Positions 1 through 9,663 are shown, numbered from the stretch's first letter. The stretch: 64,000 nt of DNA from Polyangiaceae bacterium (GCA_009780955.1 WQZB01000001.1:62001-126000); one strand, 5' to 3'. The notes: generated by a model not told the origin, from the sequence alone. Numbers and translations: made by a program.

Positions 1-74
1 GTAGTGTGCGCTCGTTCTCGGTGTCTCCGCCCGGACTGGGTCCGTTACGGCGACACCGGGCACCAATATCACGC

Positions 75-1232
75 ATGATACCACCTTACATAAAATTGCT
101 TATTGCCTCCACGATCGCCGCTTCTACGGTCGCGGCGGCCCCTCCCCCAACTCCAACGCCGTCTCCAACGCAGTCCCAGGGCATCGCTGGCGACCTTGCG
201 ATACCGACGGACGGACCGGCGAAATCGGCGAAGCCGGCACAAGAAAGCGACTCCCTGCCTACCTTGGGCGGTGACTTCGCCGACCCGTTCGTTCTGCGCG
301 CGAATGGCACCTACTACGCGTTCGCAACGAATGCTGGCGGCAAGAACATTCACGCGGCGCGCTCGACCGACCTCAAAACGTGGAGCGACGTGGATGATCC
401 GCTCCCTGCCTTGCCGTCCTGGGCGCAAGCCAACGAGGGCCTCACGTGGGCTCCAACCGTTCTAAAGCGAGATAACGGCTTTGTGCTCTATTACACGGCG
501 CGAGACAAAGCCTCGGGCCTGCAGTGCATCGGACGCGCTACGTCGACCGCACCGGAAGGTCCCTACGTCGACGATTCGACCGAACCCTTCATTTGCCAAG
601 TGACGGCGCCGCAAGCGCTCTGCGGATCGATCGATCCGAGTCCCTTCGTCGATGACAATGGCGATCCGTATCTCGTGTGGAAGAGCGACGAGAATGCCGC
701 GCCGTGCCATGGCAATTCACGGCTATGGAGCCAAAAACTCACTTCCGACGGCCGCAGCCTGGCCGGTACGCCAACCCCGCTTTTGCAGCGCGATCGCGCT
801 TGGGAGGCGCCGCTCATCGAAGGCCCAAGTATGGTCAAAGCAGCGGGCAAGTATTACCTATTTTACTCAGCCAATTGGTGGGAGAGCGCCAATTACGCAA
901 TTGGATATGCAGAATGCCAAGGACCGCTCGGCCCATGCGAAAAGCGCACGACCGATCGCCCTCTCGTTGCGTCGAGTAGCGGGGCACTCGGCCCCGGCGG
1001 CCAGGAATTCGTCACCGACGAAAAAGGTCAATTGTGGATGGCGTACCATGCCTGGTCACAACCCACCGTCGGGTACGCGAACGGCGGAGCGCGATCGCTG
1101 CATATGACGCCAGTTTCCTTCGAGAACGGCATTCCAACATTCGGTGTTCCCACCGCAAACTCGCCATCTCCAGCGGTCGACGTGGCGACATCCAAAGAGT
1201 CCCAACCTGCCAAATCGAAATCGAATGGGTAG
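75..1232 (+). CDS. Secreted glycoside hydrolase family 43-like protein
   Basis: ORF 6..1232. Hydrophobic N-terminus after M at 75, then GDFADPFVLRANGTYYAFATN, STDLKTW and WAPTVLKRDNGFVLYYTA, typical of the GH43 five-bladed propeller. Confidence 0.8.
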   Translation: MIPPYIKLLIASTIAASTVAAAPPPTPTPSPTQSQGIAGDLAIPTDGPAKSAKPAQESDSLPTLGGDFADPFVLRANGTYYAFATNAGGKNIHAARSTDLKTWSDVDDPLPALPSWAQANEGLTWAPTVLKRDNGFVLYYTARDKASGLQCIGRATSTAPEGPYVDDSTEPFICQVTAPQALCGSIDPSPFVDDNGDPYLVWKSDENAAPCHGNSRLWSQKLTSDGRSLAGTPTPLLQRDRAWEAPLIEGPSMVKAAGKYYLFYSANWWESANYAIGYAECQGPLGPCEKRTTDRPLVASSSGALGPGGQEFVTDEKGQLWMAYHAWSQPTVGYANGGARSLHMTPVSFENGIPTFGVPTANSPSPAVDVATSKESQPAKSKSNG

Positions 1233-1254
1233 ATGCGCGTGGTAAAGGGGGGCG

Positions 1255-2187
1255 ATGGTTTGCCAGCGTTTCCCAGCCTTCCTAGCGGTTCTTGCCCTTT
1301 TCGGCAGCGCAGGCTGCGCCGCGGCCGCGGCTCCCGCTTCGCAGGTCCCTCACGCGCGCGCCGCGATCGACCGCGTGCATGCTACACAAGACTGCGGGCT
1401 CGGCATCCATGCGCAAGCGAAGATTGATCGCTTTGCGCGTGGCGGGCGCATTCGCACCGATCTGCTACTGTTCGCACTCTGGCCCGAGCGCCTGCGTATG
1501 GACATTCTTGGTCCGATGAATTCGGGCACGGTCGCAACCCTCACGACCGACGAGGGTAAATTTTCGTTGCTCGACTTGCGCGAAAAACGATTTTACGTCG
1601 GCAGCACATCGGCATGCAACATTGCACGCCTCACGCACGTGCCGGTGCCCGGTCACGTGCTTGTTTCGCTATTGCGCGGCGATGTTCCGGTTCTCAAGCA
1701 CGACGAAGGCGCATCGTCGGTTGTATGGAGCACGCGCGGCTACTACGTCATCAAGATTGCCGGCGCGAATGACACGGAAGAAGAAATCCATATTGCGCCT
1801 TTCGCCAATGACTTCGGCAAGCCCTGGCAGCAGCAGCGCATGCGCGTCATCGAAGTCGAAGTCTTGCAGCAAGGCGTTGTGCTTTACCGCGCCGAGCTTA
1901 GCGACGAAAAACAGGCGGAAATGTCGAAGCCACGCATCGATCCGGACGGAATCGACCCGCCTGAGATGCCGAGCGGCCCCTTTTGCGCTGCCAGTCTCCC
2001 GCGCAAGATTCACGTCGAGGTGCCGAGCCGCGACGAAGACGTCCTGTTTCGCTACGACGACCAGGTGACGTGGAACCCGCCAATCCCGCAAGGCCTTTTT
2101 TTTCAGAGTATTCCCAATGGCGTGGGATTGTATTCTCTTCTCAAGTGCGATGCCGAGCCGGTGCACTTCGAGACGCAGCCGCGATAA
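1255..2187 (+). CDS. Putative outer-membrane lipoprotein (LolB/DUF4292-like)
   Basis: Signal peptide with lipobox-like LFGSAGC; RTDLLLFALWPERLRMDILGPMNSGTVATLTTDEGKFSLLDLREKRFYVG resembles a LolB-like fold. Confidence 0.5.
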   Translation: MVCQRFPAFLAVLALFGSAGCAAAAAPASQVPHARAAIDRVHATQDCGLGIHAQAKIDRFARGGRIRTDLLLFALWPERLRMDILGPMNSGTVATLTTDEGKFSLLDLREKRFYVGSTSACNIARLTHVPVPGHVLVSLLRGDVPVLKHDEGASSVVWSTRGYYVIKIAGANDTEEEIHIAPFANDFGKPWQQQRMRVIEVEVLQQGVVLYRAELSDEKQAEMSKPRIDPDGIDPPEMPSGPFCAASLPRKIHVEVPSRDEDVLFRYDDQVTWNPPIPQGLFFQSIPNGVGLYSLLKCDAEPVHFETQPR

Positions 2188-2193
2188 CCCGCA

Positions 2194-3348
2194 ATGAGCG
2201 AGTACCAGTACTACGAGTTCCAGGCCATCGATCGGACGCTGACAGAGCAGGAGCAGAGCACGCTCCGGAAGTACTCGACGCGCGCCTCGATCACACCCAG
2301 CCGGTTCGTGGTCGACTACTCCTGGGGAGACTTCGGGGGGGACGAGGCGGAGTGGATGGAAAAGTACTTCGACGCATTCCTCTACCTTGCCAACTGGGGT
2401 TCCCACGTGTTGATGCTGCGGCTGCCGCGTGGCGTGCTCCCCCTCGAGATGGCCGAGAAGTACTGCGCGAAGAACTCCGCGTCGGTGCGCGCGAACGGCA
2501 ACCATGTCATCCTTGAATTTCAGTCTGATACCGAAGACGGCGGCGAGTGGATCGACGAGAACGGCGGCACGTTGGCCGCAATCCTGCCCGTGCGCGCGGA
2601 GCTCGCCAGGGGCGACTTGCGTGCACTCTACATCGCTTGGCTCGGGTGTGCGCAGGCCGGGGAGTTCAACGATGACGATGCAGAACCTCCCTGCCCGCCC
2701 GGACTCGACAAGTTGAGCCACGCGCTTTCAGCGTTTGCCGAATTCTTGCGGATCGACCGCGACCTCATCGAGGTTGCGGCAGCCGCCAGCCCGAAGCTGA
2801 AAGCGCTTGACAACGCCGGGCTCGAAGCATGGGTGGTGGCCCTGCCCGAGGCGGAGAAAACTTCGTTGCTCGTCCGGTTGGTTGGAGGCACAGACGACCA
2901 TTTGCGCGACGAGCTTGTCAGGCGCTTCCGCCAATCACGCGACAAGGCGCGCGACGGCCAGTCACCAGCGTGCGCGCCCAAAGCGCGCAGCGTTGGAGAG
3001 CTCCTCGAGATAGCGAGATCGCAAGCCGAGGAACGACGCCGTCAGGAGGCCGAGCGTGCCGCCCGCAAGAAGGCGCGCCATGAGCAAGAGGAGGCCAAGC
3101 GCCGAGAGCGCTACCTCACAGATCTCGCGACGCGTGCGACCGAGGCTTGGCATGAAGTGAGCGACCTCATCGCCACCAAAAACCCCACCAAGTACGACGA
3201 GGCCGTCTCTCTCCTCGTCGATCTGCGCGACGTCTGCATCCGGGATGGCCGGCTGGACGAGGCCATGAAGCGAATCGCGCAATTGACAGACAAGCACCCG
3301 AGGAAGTCGGGCCTCCTCCATCGGCTAAGGAAGGCTTCCCTACTGTGA
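2194..3348 (+). CDS. Conserved hypothetical protein (MSEYQYYEFQAIDR family)
   Basis: Full ORF; N-terminus SEYQYYEFQAIDRTLTEQEQ...YFDAFLYLANWGS resembles a widespread uncharacterised bacterial family. Confidence 0.6.
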   Translation: MSEYQYYEFQAIDRTLTEQEQSTLRKYSTRASITPSRFVVDYSWGDFGGDEAEWMEKYFDAFLYLANWGSHVLMLRLPRGVLPLEMAEKYCAKNSASVRANGNHVILEFQSDTEDGGEWIDENGGTLAAILPVRAELARGDLRALYIAWLGCAQAGEFNDDDAEPPCPPGLDKLSHALSAFAEFLRIDRDLIEVAAAASPKLKALDNAGLEAWVVALPEAEKTSLLVRLVGGTDDHLRDELVRRFRQSRDKARDGQSPACAPKARSVGELLEIARSQAEERRRQEAERAARKKARHEQEEAKRRERYLTDLATRATEAWHEVSDLIATKNPTKYDEAVSLLVDLRDVCIRDGRLDEAMKRIAQLTDKHPRKSGLLHRLRKASLL

Positions 3349-4329
3349 GGGTGATGCAAGCTCGCTAACGATCTGATTCGTAATGGTACGCGCACGCTCG
3401 ACCTCGTGAACCGGCAACGAAATGGCGCCGACCACCGGGTGGCCACCACCGCCGTAGCGCTCGCAAATGGCCGCAATGTCGTGCATGCGCGGCAGTTTCG
3501 ACCACGGGTTATAGCCAATTGAAATTTTGCACTTCGTGTGCGAGCGGCTCAACAAAACGGAATATGCACTTTCCGGCCAAAGTGCATAAGTCACGAATTT
3601 CGCCGCAACGTCGACGATGACGTTGGAAAGATCGACAACAACGACAGGACCAACGAGTTTGCCGTTCTGTTCGACGAGATCGATGAAGGTTCGGTGGTGT
3701 ACGGCAAGTGGTGCGTACTCATCTTGAATTTCTTTCTGCCTTGCAACTTCAGCAAGCGGCTCGGACAAAAGACGCGGAACCATTGCCTGCAGAAAAGCGT
3801 CGTTGCCATGGTGTTCCACCACAGTCATAAGCTGCAATTCGGGCTCAGCGCGCGAAACGGCCATTTCTGCGTTCGGAAATGCCGCCGAATCAATCATGTC
3901 GGCCCATTGCACGAGCTCGGCACTCGCGGTTGTGTCGAGCCCGAAGTGCGCACGGCCCACGTCGGCGATGAGTTTCGTGCACGAGCCGTAGCTGCCATCG
4001 TGAAAGAAGCGTCGCGTGAAGTCGCTTTTTACGCGAGCCGCGTAAACCTCGCGCTCTTCTTTCGTTGGGAAAGCGCTAACGTGATGGTCGAAATACCAAG
4101 TGAGCTTCGGTGATGCAGAGAACCGAAAATCGAGAATGGCGTTTTTTTCACCCGAAAAATTCGTAGGGTCAACCCCGCTCTGCCCAGGGCCATAGCCCAT
4201 TGCCTTGTAGGTAAATGCGAGCTCTTCGCCAGGGTAAAGGTGGCGTAAAAGCCTCGTAAACATCACCGCCGAGCAAAGCCCGTCAAAGCAGTGCCCATGC
4301 GTAAGAACGACGATCTGCCGCATAGCCAA
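3340..4329 (-). CDS. DHH-family phosphoesterase
   Basis: LTHGHCFDGLCSAVMF, LDFRFSASPKLTWYFDHHVSAF and C-terminal YGGGGHPVVGA are DHH/DHHA1-like. Confidence 0.7.
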   Translation of the reverse strand: MAMRQIVVLTHGHCFDGLCSAVMFTRLLRHLYPGEELAFTYKAMGYGPGQSGVDPTNFSGEKNAILDFRFSASPKLTWYFDHHVSAFPTKEEREVYAARVKSDFTRRFFHDGSYGSCTKLIADVGRAHFGLDTTASAELVQWADMIDSAAFPNAEMAVSRAEPELQLMTVVEHHGNDAFLQAMVPRLLSEPLAEVARQKEIQDEYAPLAVHHRTFIDLVEQNGKLVGPVVVVDLSNVIVDVAAKFVTYALWPESAYSVLLSRSHTKCKISIGYNPWSKLPRMHDIAAICERYGGGGHPVVGAISLPVHEVERARTITNQIVSELASPSQ

Positions 4330-4357
4330 AGCCGTCTAGCATATCGTGTGTCATCTG

Positions 4358-4480
4358 GACCGCTTTCAAGTTGACGCGAGATCAAGGCGGAGCCGAGGAG
4401 CGGACCGGAATAGCCTGCTTCGGCTTTGAGGACCGCACCGCAGGCTCTAACGAAGAGATCGCGTCAAATCGAAAGCGGTC
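4358..4480 (+). repeat. About 123-bp TIR element, copy A (GACCGCTTTCAAGTTGACGCGA...TCGCGTCAAATCGAAAGCGGTC)
   Basis: Termini are inverted repeats; near-identical to copies at 28008 and 46068 (the latter inverted). Confidence 0.9.
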
Positions 4481-4838
4481 AAGGGGCAGCCGGAGCTGCG
4501 TCATGTGCAGTCGCTTCCAGATTGAGATCGAGGCGGACCTTGTCGTCGACGCTGAGGGAGTGCGGTTTGCGGTCTTCGATAGACTTTGCTTCCTTGAGCC
4601 AGACATCGGCCGAAGCACGATCGCCAAGCGCGTGATGGACGAGGCCTCGATAGAGCGCGTATTCGGCGCGCTTGGAGTTCGACCAGTGCGCTGCCCGTGG
4701 CTCGAGCGCGAGGAGCTCTTTCTGCGCCTCCGGGTAACGCCCCTTGTTGAAGTCGGCTTTGGCGCCCGCGAGGCCTGAACCGCACGCCAAAAGCAGAGAA
4801 CCGAAAGCGAGCAAGCGCGCCGCGTTACGAGCGTTCAT
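4479..4838 (-). CDS. Small putative lipoprotein, TPR-like
   Basis: MNARNAARLLAFGSLLLACGSGLAGAKADFNKGRYPEAQKELLALEPRAAHWSNSKRAEYALYRGLVHHALGD; lipoprotein signal plus helical repeat. Confidence 0.6.
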   Translation of the reverse strand: MNARNAARLLAFGSLLLACGSGLAGAKADFNKGRYPEAQKELLALEPRAAHWSNSKRAEYALYRGLVHHALGDRASADVWLKEAKSIEDRKPHSLSVDDKVRLDLNLEATAHDAAPAAP

Positions 4839-4853
4839 GCTCGCGATGATACT

Positions 4854-6560
4854 CTATTGAGCGTTATCTGGCTCGTGCTCGGCATCCTGCTCTCGTTTGG
4901 CAAGCTCTGTGGCGATGCGCTCGATGAGAGGCAAGGTTGTCTCACGCTGGGTTGCAGACAGGAGCACAGCCTCAGGAAATTTTTTCTGCAAGAGCGCGCG
5001 CTCTATCGGTGCAAGCAGTTCAACTTTGTTGAAGACAAGAATGCGTGGCACGCTTTCGAGCTTTAGCTCACGTAGCAGATGCGCAGTTGTCTCGATGTGA
5101 TCGACCTTGGCGTCGCTCGAAGCGTCGACGACCTCCACCAGGACGTCGGCGTCACCGGCCTCTTCGAAGGTCGCACGAAACGCCGCAAACAAATCTTTCG
5201 GCAGGTTGCGGATGAAACCCACCGTGTCCGAGATGACAACCGTGCGATCGCCACAGTTTACCGAGCTAACTTTTAGATGGCGCGATCGAGTGTCGAGAGT
5301 AGCAAAGAGCTTGTCTTCTACACGCACGCTTGCCCCGGTGAGCGCGTTGAGGAGTGTGCTCTTGCCTGCATTCGTGTAACCAACGATGGCGACCGTGGGC
5401 ACGCCTGCACGCACACGCTTGTGGCGACGCTGCTCGCGTCGAGCCCCAAGCTTCTTGAGAAGCGCCTCGAGATGCGCAACGCGTTCTTTCGCGCGGCGCC
5501 GACCAATTTCGAGCTTCGTTTCCCCTGGACCTCGCCCGCCGATGCCGCCCGTCAGGCGTGAAAGCGAATCATCCTTCATCACGAGGCGCGGCATATTGTA
5601 TTTGAGTTGCGCCAGTTCAACCTGAATTTTGCCGTCTTTGCTTTCCGCGTGCTGGGCAAAGATATCCAAAATGAGCTGCGTGCGATCGATCACTTTCAAA
5701 TCACTTTCTTTTGCGATCGACGACGACTGCGTTGGCGTCAGCTCGTGATCGAAGATGAGCGCATCGGCGTCGAGCTGCATGCTGCGGAGGATGACGTCGT
5801 CGAGCTTGCCCTTGCCGAGCACTGTTTTCGGATCGACACGCTCGCGAAGCTGTACGATCGTACCCACCACTTCGACGCCAGCGGTACGCGCGAGCTCGCG
5901 AAGCTCGCCGGTGCTTTGCTCGGCATTCTGCGCGGCGTCGCGCGCAAATTTGCCGGCAACATGCACCAAAATCGCTCTGCCCGAAGGTGCACGAACCGCG
6001 CGGCCGCGTGTGCGCTTGGCGAACTCGGCTTCGAGTCCTGCCATCAGCTCGCCAACGTGCACCCGCTGATTCCCAAGCGGCATAGGACCGTAGTCGCGGT
6101 ACGGAAGCGCGCCCTCGTCGCCAGGAATGTTATGTGCGTAATGCACTGATCGCGCCTCGCCGCGCGACGTGAGCAGGATGGCGCAAACCAGGTCGAGGCG
6201 TAGCCGAACGAGGTCGACCATGTCGTCGTGCGTCAGCGGCTCGCCACCCAGGTGTGTGTGCACGAGCCGCAGGCCGCGAAATCGCCCAACGGCTGCGCGA
6301 AGGCGCCCGATGTCAGGGAGCATGAGTTTGCCGGCCTCGCCAACGATGACGTAGTCGACTTGCCCGGAGCGATGGACGAGGGCACCGACCTGCCGGCCTG
6401 TCTCGAGGCTTGCCTCGACGAGCGAACGCGTCAGCTCGGGTGTCGAAATATCGTCGAGGGGCACACGACGGCGATAAATGCGCTCGAGCGTTTTGATCGC
6501 AAAAGGCGAGAGCCCAGTGGTGTTGCCGTAAAGTTCGATGAGGTTACCGCGCCTGCGAAT
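4854..6560 (-). CDS. hflX: GTPase HflX; annotated GTG start at 6464, homology extends in frame to about 6560
   Basis: GTPase motifs [48 protein letters not shown] HflX signature. In-frame upstream codons encode [27 protein letters not shown]. Confidence 0.9.
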   Translation of the reverse strand: MRRRGNLIELYGNTTGLSPFAIKTLERIYRRRVPLDDISTPELTRSLVEASLETGRQVGALVHRSGQVDYVIVGEAGKLMLPDIGRLRAAVGRFRGLRLVHTHLGGEPLTHDDMVDLVRLRLDLVCAILLTSRGEARSVHYAHNIPGDEGALPYRDYGPMPLGNQRVHVGELMAGLEAEFAKRTRGRAVRAPSGRAILVHVAGKFARDAAQNAEQSTGELRELARTAGVEVVGTIVQLRERVDPKTVLGKGKLDDVILRSMQLDADALIFDHELTPTQSSSIAKESDLKVIDRTQLILDIFAQHAESKDGKIQVELAQLKYNMPRLVMKDDSLSRLTGGIGGRGPGETKLEIGRRRAKERVAHLEALLKKLGARREQRRHKRVRAGVPTVAIVGYTNAGKSTLLNALTGASVRVEDKLFATLDTRSRHLKVSSVNCGDRTVVISDTVGFIRNLPKDLFAAFRATFEEAGDADVLVEVVDASSDAKVDHIETTAHLLRELKLESVPRILVFNKVELLAPIERALLQKKFPEAVLLSATQRETTLPLIERIATELAKREQDAEHEPDNAQ

Positions 6561-6575
6561 ATGCGTTTGTTGATT

Positions 6576-6632
6576 GTAGGGGCACCCCTTTGGGGTGCCC
6601 TATATGGGGCGGCCACAGGGGGCCGCCCCTAC
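6576..6632. repeat. GTAGGGGC/GCCCCTAC palindromic repeat (double hairpin)
   Basis: gtaggggcacccctttggggtgccctatatggggcggccacagggggccgcccctac; bounded by inverted GTAGGGG/CCCCTAC. Confidence 0.9.
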
Positions 6633-7192
6633 TTGTTGATGCGCTCTTGGTACTGGCCGGTCGACGTGTCGATCTTGATCCACTCGCCTTCTTTGATAAA
6701 GAGCGGAACATTGACCGTGGCACCGGTAATGAGTGTGGCGGGCTTGGTTGCACCACTCGCCGTATCACCCTTAATGCCAGGTTCGCTCGAGACAACCTGC
6801 ATAATCACATTGGGTGGCATATCGATGCCGATCGGGTTGCCGTTGAAAAGCGTGACTTCGACCTCGAGGCCATCGGACAAGAAACGCGCTTCGTCGCCAA
6901 CCTTGTCTTTGTTGACGTAGATCTGGTCGCCCGTGCTCGTGTCCATGAAGACGTAGTTTTCGCCTTCTTCCCACGAATACGTCATTTTGCGGTCTTCGAC
7001 GTCCGCGAGCTCGACGGACTCGCCCGACTTCCAGGTGCGCTCGACAACGTTGCCGTTGACAAGGTTGCGAACACGGCATCTCGTAAACGACTGCCCCTTG
7101 CCCGGCTTGACGAATTGATGCTCGACGACGTGATAAGGCACGCCGTCGATCTGAATCTTGAGACCCTTGCGGATGTCGGTAGTGCTGGCCAT
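6629..7192 (-). CDS. efp: Elongation factor P
   Basis: MASTTDIRKGLKIQIDGVPYHVVEHQFVKPGKGQSFTRCRVRNLVNGNVVERTWKSGESVE...GDTASGATKPATLITGATVNVPLFIKEGEWIKIDTSTGQY. Confidence 0.95.
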   Translation of the reverse strand: MASTTDIRKGLKIQIDGVPYHVVEHQFVKPGKGQSFTRCRVRNLVNGNVVERTWKSGESVELADVEDRKMTYSWEEGENYVFMDTSTGDQIYVNKDKVGDEARFLSDGLEVEVTLFNGNPIGIDMPPNVIMQVVSSEPGIKGDTASGATKPATLITGATVNVPLFIKEGEWIKIDTSTGQYQERINK

Positions 7193-7251
7193 GCGGGGCG
7201 CGTGGTACCACGGCCGCCCCGCAGCCGCCAACGCGCAAATTGAGAAAAGGC

Positions 7252-7272
7252 GCGTCAAATCGAAAGCGGGTC
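7252..7272. repeat. Half-site of the TIR element (gcgtcaaatcgaaagcgggtc)
   Basis: Matches the 3' terminus of the 123-bp element. Confidence 0.7.
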
Positions 7273-7318
7273 CAAATCTGGGCTCGTGCACGCTCCCATG
7301 CTATGGCGGCCGAGCCCC

Positions 7319-8182
7319 ATGGTGTACGAGGCCGACGAGGAGCTCCGCGAGATAAAACGGGAGATTATCGAGTCACGCGGACTCATTATCAAAACGAACA
7401 ACCTCACGAACGCGCTCAGCGCCGACATCAAATCAATCGCCAAGCGCCAACAGACCTACGAGCGCCGGCTGTCATGGAACAGCGCAACGGCATACATCGT
7501 ATTCGTCGTCGTCGTGTTCGCCGCGCTCAAGCTTGCTTGGGACGCGCGCGTCGAGCAGATCAAGGCCGAAACCGATCAGCGCGCAGTCGACAACGATCGC
7601 TTGCGCAAGGAATTGCGCGAAGCGCAGAAGCGCGACGAAGACCGCGCTCGCGGCGAGGCCCGGGCGGCACAATTTTACGATCTGATCCGCCAGGGCAAGC
7701 GCGTCGATCTCGTCGAACAGTGGGAATCGATGAAGAAAGAGCCGCTCAGCAAGGCTGAAATCGCAACGTTCTCCGACGCCGTCGAGCGCGCAAGGAACGA
7801 ACTTGCCGGCCAGCTTTATCAACAAGGCATGGACAAAGCGCGCGTGCAGCGCTGGCAGGAAGCCGCCAACCTTTTTGAAGAATCCATTCGATATAAGGAA
7901 GAAGCGACGATTGGGCCTTCCGTGCGCCTCGGCCTCGCGCAAGCTTATCGACGCCTAAACCGGCAGAAAGACGCCATTCCGATCCTTACCTTGCTCGCGG
8001 AAAATCCCGTTGACCGAGAGGTCCACGACGACGCGCTCGATCTGCTTGCATGGTGCCAGATGGACACGCAGGCGTGGAACGACGCAAAAAATACGTGGCG
8101 CACGCTCATTCGGCGATTTCCCGAATCGCGCTTCGCTGCAGAGGCCAAAATGCAGCTCGCGCAGCTTCAACTCCTTCATTAA
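7319..8182 (+). CDS. TPR-containing protein with N-terminal coiled coil/TM
   Basis: MVYEADEELREIKREIIESRG; TM WNSATAYIVFVVVVFAALKLAW; TPR-like C-terminus. Confidence 0.6.
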   Translation: MVYEADEELREIKREIIESRGLIIKTNNLTNALSADIKSIAKRQQTYERRLSWNSATAYIVFVVVVFAALKLAWDARVEQIKAETDQRAVDNDRLRKELREAQKRDEDRARGEARAAQFYDLIRQGKRVDLVEQWESMKKEPLSKAEIATFSDAVERARNELAGQLYQQGMDKARVQRWQEAANLFEESIRYKEEATIGPSVRLGLAQAYRRLNRQKDAIPILTLLAENPVDREVHDDALDLLAWCQMDTQAWNDAKNTWRTLIRRFPESRFAAEAKMQLAQLQLLH

Positions 8183-8892
8183 TTGGAATTACAAGTTAGG
8201 GCGCGGTAAGCCGCCGTGACCTCATTGAATCGTAAAGACAGCGTGCAGCGCTCATCAGGGGTCGCGCCTGGGTGAAGGTCCGGATGGTAGGTTCGCACAA
8301 GCCTCCGGTAGGCACGCTTCACGTCGGTGTCGTTCGCGCCCAACGGCAAACCGAGCATACGGTAAGCGCTCGCGCGGCCTGTACCTGCCTCGCCCCGATC
8401 GCCCTTATCGCCGCCCTTGTCGCGAGCACGCTTTCTACCGCAGAGGAACTCGGAGGCTGCAAGCGGATGGTCGACAAGCGCACCGCGAGGTACGCGCAGC
8501 GCGACGCGAAAGCAAACCGTTGCATCGACGAGCTCTTCGAGCCATGTGAGCCGGAGCATGATCTGCCGGCGCAACGCGCGGCCGATGATTTCTGGCGAGA
8601 GGTGAAAGTCACTGGCGAGCACTTCACCATGAAGCCTGCGCGACGCCATCGCGCGCAAAAGCGAAGAGCGAAGCGTGTCTTCGTCGACGCCATGTTGGCT
8701 GCGCAAAATCTCGGCCAGCGACGCAGACGCGCCATCGATTCGAACGGCCGTGACAAGCCCACGGGCCATAAAGATTCGGTGAACACCTCCGCCCGGCCCG
8801 ACGAGTTCGAGGGTTCCGCTCGATGTATTTCTGTAGAGGACTCCGAGCAAGTCACCGAGCGTCGTTGTCTTGAGACGCCCTGGAAGAAGCAT
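8179..8892 (-). CDS. DUF4388-like (PATAN) plus DnaJ domain protein
   Basis: N-terminus TTTLGDLLGVLYRNTSSGTLELVGPGGGVHRIFMARGLVTAV is DUF4388-like; C-terminus AYRMLGLPLGANDTDVKRAYRRLVRTYHPDLHPGATPDE is a J-domain with HPD. Confidence 0.75.
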   Translation of the reverse strand: MLLPGRLKTTTLGDLLGVLYRNTSSGTLELVGPGGGVHRIFMARGLVTAVRIDGASASLAEILRSQHGVDEDTLRSSLLRAMASRRLHGEVLASDFHLSPEIIGRALRRQIMLRLTWLEELVDATVCFRVALRVPRGALVDHPLAASEFLCGRKRARDKGGDKGDRGEAGTGRASAYRMLGLPLGANDTDVKRAYRRLVRTYHPDLHPGATPDERCTLSLRFNEVTAAYRALTCNSN

Positions 8893-9012
8893 TCCTCGGT
8901 CGTATCAATTCTTGCTCGCAAGGCCAAACAATCGCGCCTACGCCGCACACGCGGCACACGAGAATGCCCACCAGTTTCGACGGGCAAGCACGCCGTGCTA
9001 TGGGCACCAATC

Positions 9013-9663
9013 ATGCGTGCGAGTCGAACGGTCCTAACACTCACTTTTCTTACTGCTTGTACTGCTTGCGAAAGTAAGCCTGATGCTTCTAGCGCGGCAG
9101 ATGCAGCCGCAGCAGCGACCTCTCGGGTGCCGAGCGCATCGGCAGTCACGTCAGCGCCTCCGTCGGCTTCCGCCCCTCCGCCGGCATCCGCTCCTCTGTC
9201 CGCAGCACCAAGCGCCGTGCCTATGCCTGAGCGACCCGTGCCAAAACCACTCACCATGGTGCGAGCAGACATGCCGGTCGAAGTTCAACAAAAAGCGATC
9301 GCATACATGTTTGCGATGCGTGCGCCCCATCCCGACGATGCCGCCGCCGATCCAACGTATGCTGCCGATCTCGCCAACAAGCTCAAACCAATCATTTTGT
9401 CGCTCGATAAGGGCGCCGACAAAGCGCGCATGAACCGCGTCGAGGTCATTGCAAGCGGCCGACAAATCGACCTCTACATGTCCGCCGGCTGCGATGAGCA
9501 GACCCCAAAGCGCGCCGTGGTCCAGAACGCTGGCGTGCCCCTGCCAGTACTCATGTCGCACGGCATCCTTGTCATCCGCTGCAACGACGCACGCATCCAA
9601 TGCTTGCAAAGCACACGCGATTCAAGCGACGTGCTGTGCACCACCGCACCTCGCCATAAGTAA
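9013..9663 (+). CDS. Putative lipoprotein
   Basis: MRASRTVLTLTFLTACTACESKP lipobox, Ala/Pro/Ser-rich linker, C-terminal domain. Confidence 0.6.
   Translation: MRASRTVLTLTFLTACTACESKPDASSAADAAAAATSRVPSASAVTSAPPSASAPPPASAPLSAAPSAVPMPERPVPKPLTMVRADMPVEVQQKAIAYMFAMRAPHPDDAAADPTYAADLANKLKPIILSLDKGADKARMNRVEVIASGRQIDLYMSAGCDEQTPKRAVVQNAGVPLPVLMSHGILVIRCNDARIQCLQSTRDSSDVLCTTAPRHK

Noticed and set aside
1669-2721. 350-aa ORF on the minus strand
   Set aside because: Antisense to two well-supported plus-strand genes and Arg/Val-rich without recognisable motifs; typical GC-rich shadow ORF. The same applies to 10290..10901, 28005..28424 and 40292..41791.
4371-4778. 135-aa plus-strand ORF (MTRDQGGAEERTGIACFGFEDRT...)
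   Set aside because: Its start lies within TIR copy A and the rest is antisense to the lipoprotein at 4479..4838. A similar peptide appears at 46177 for the same reason (translation of the repeat).
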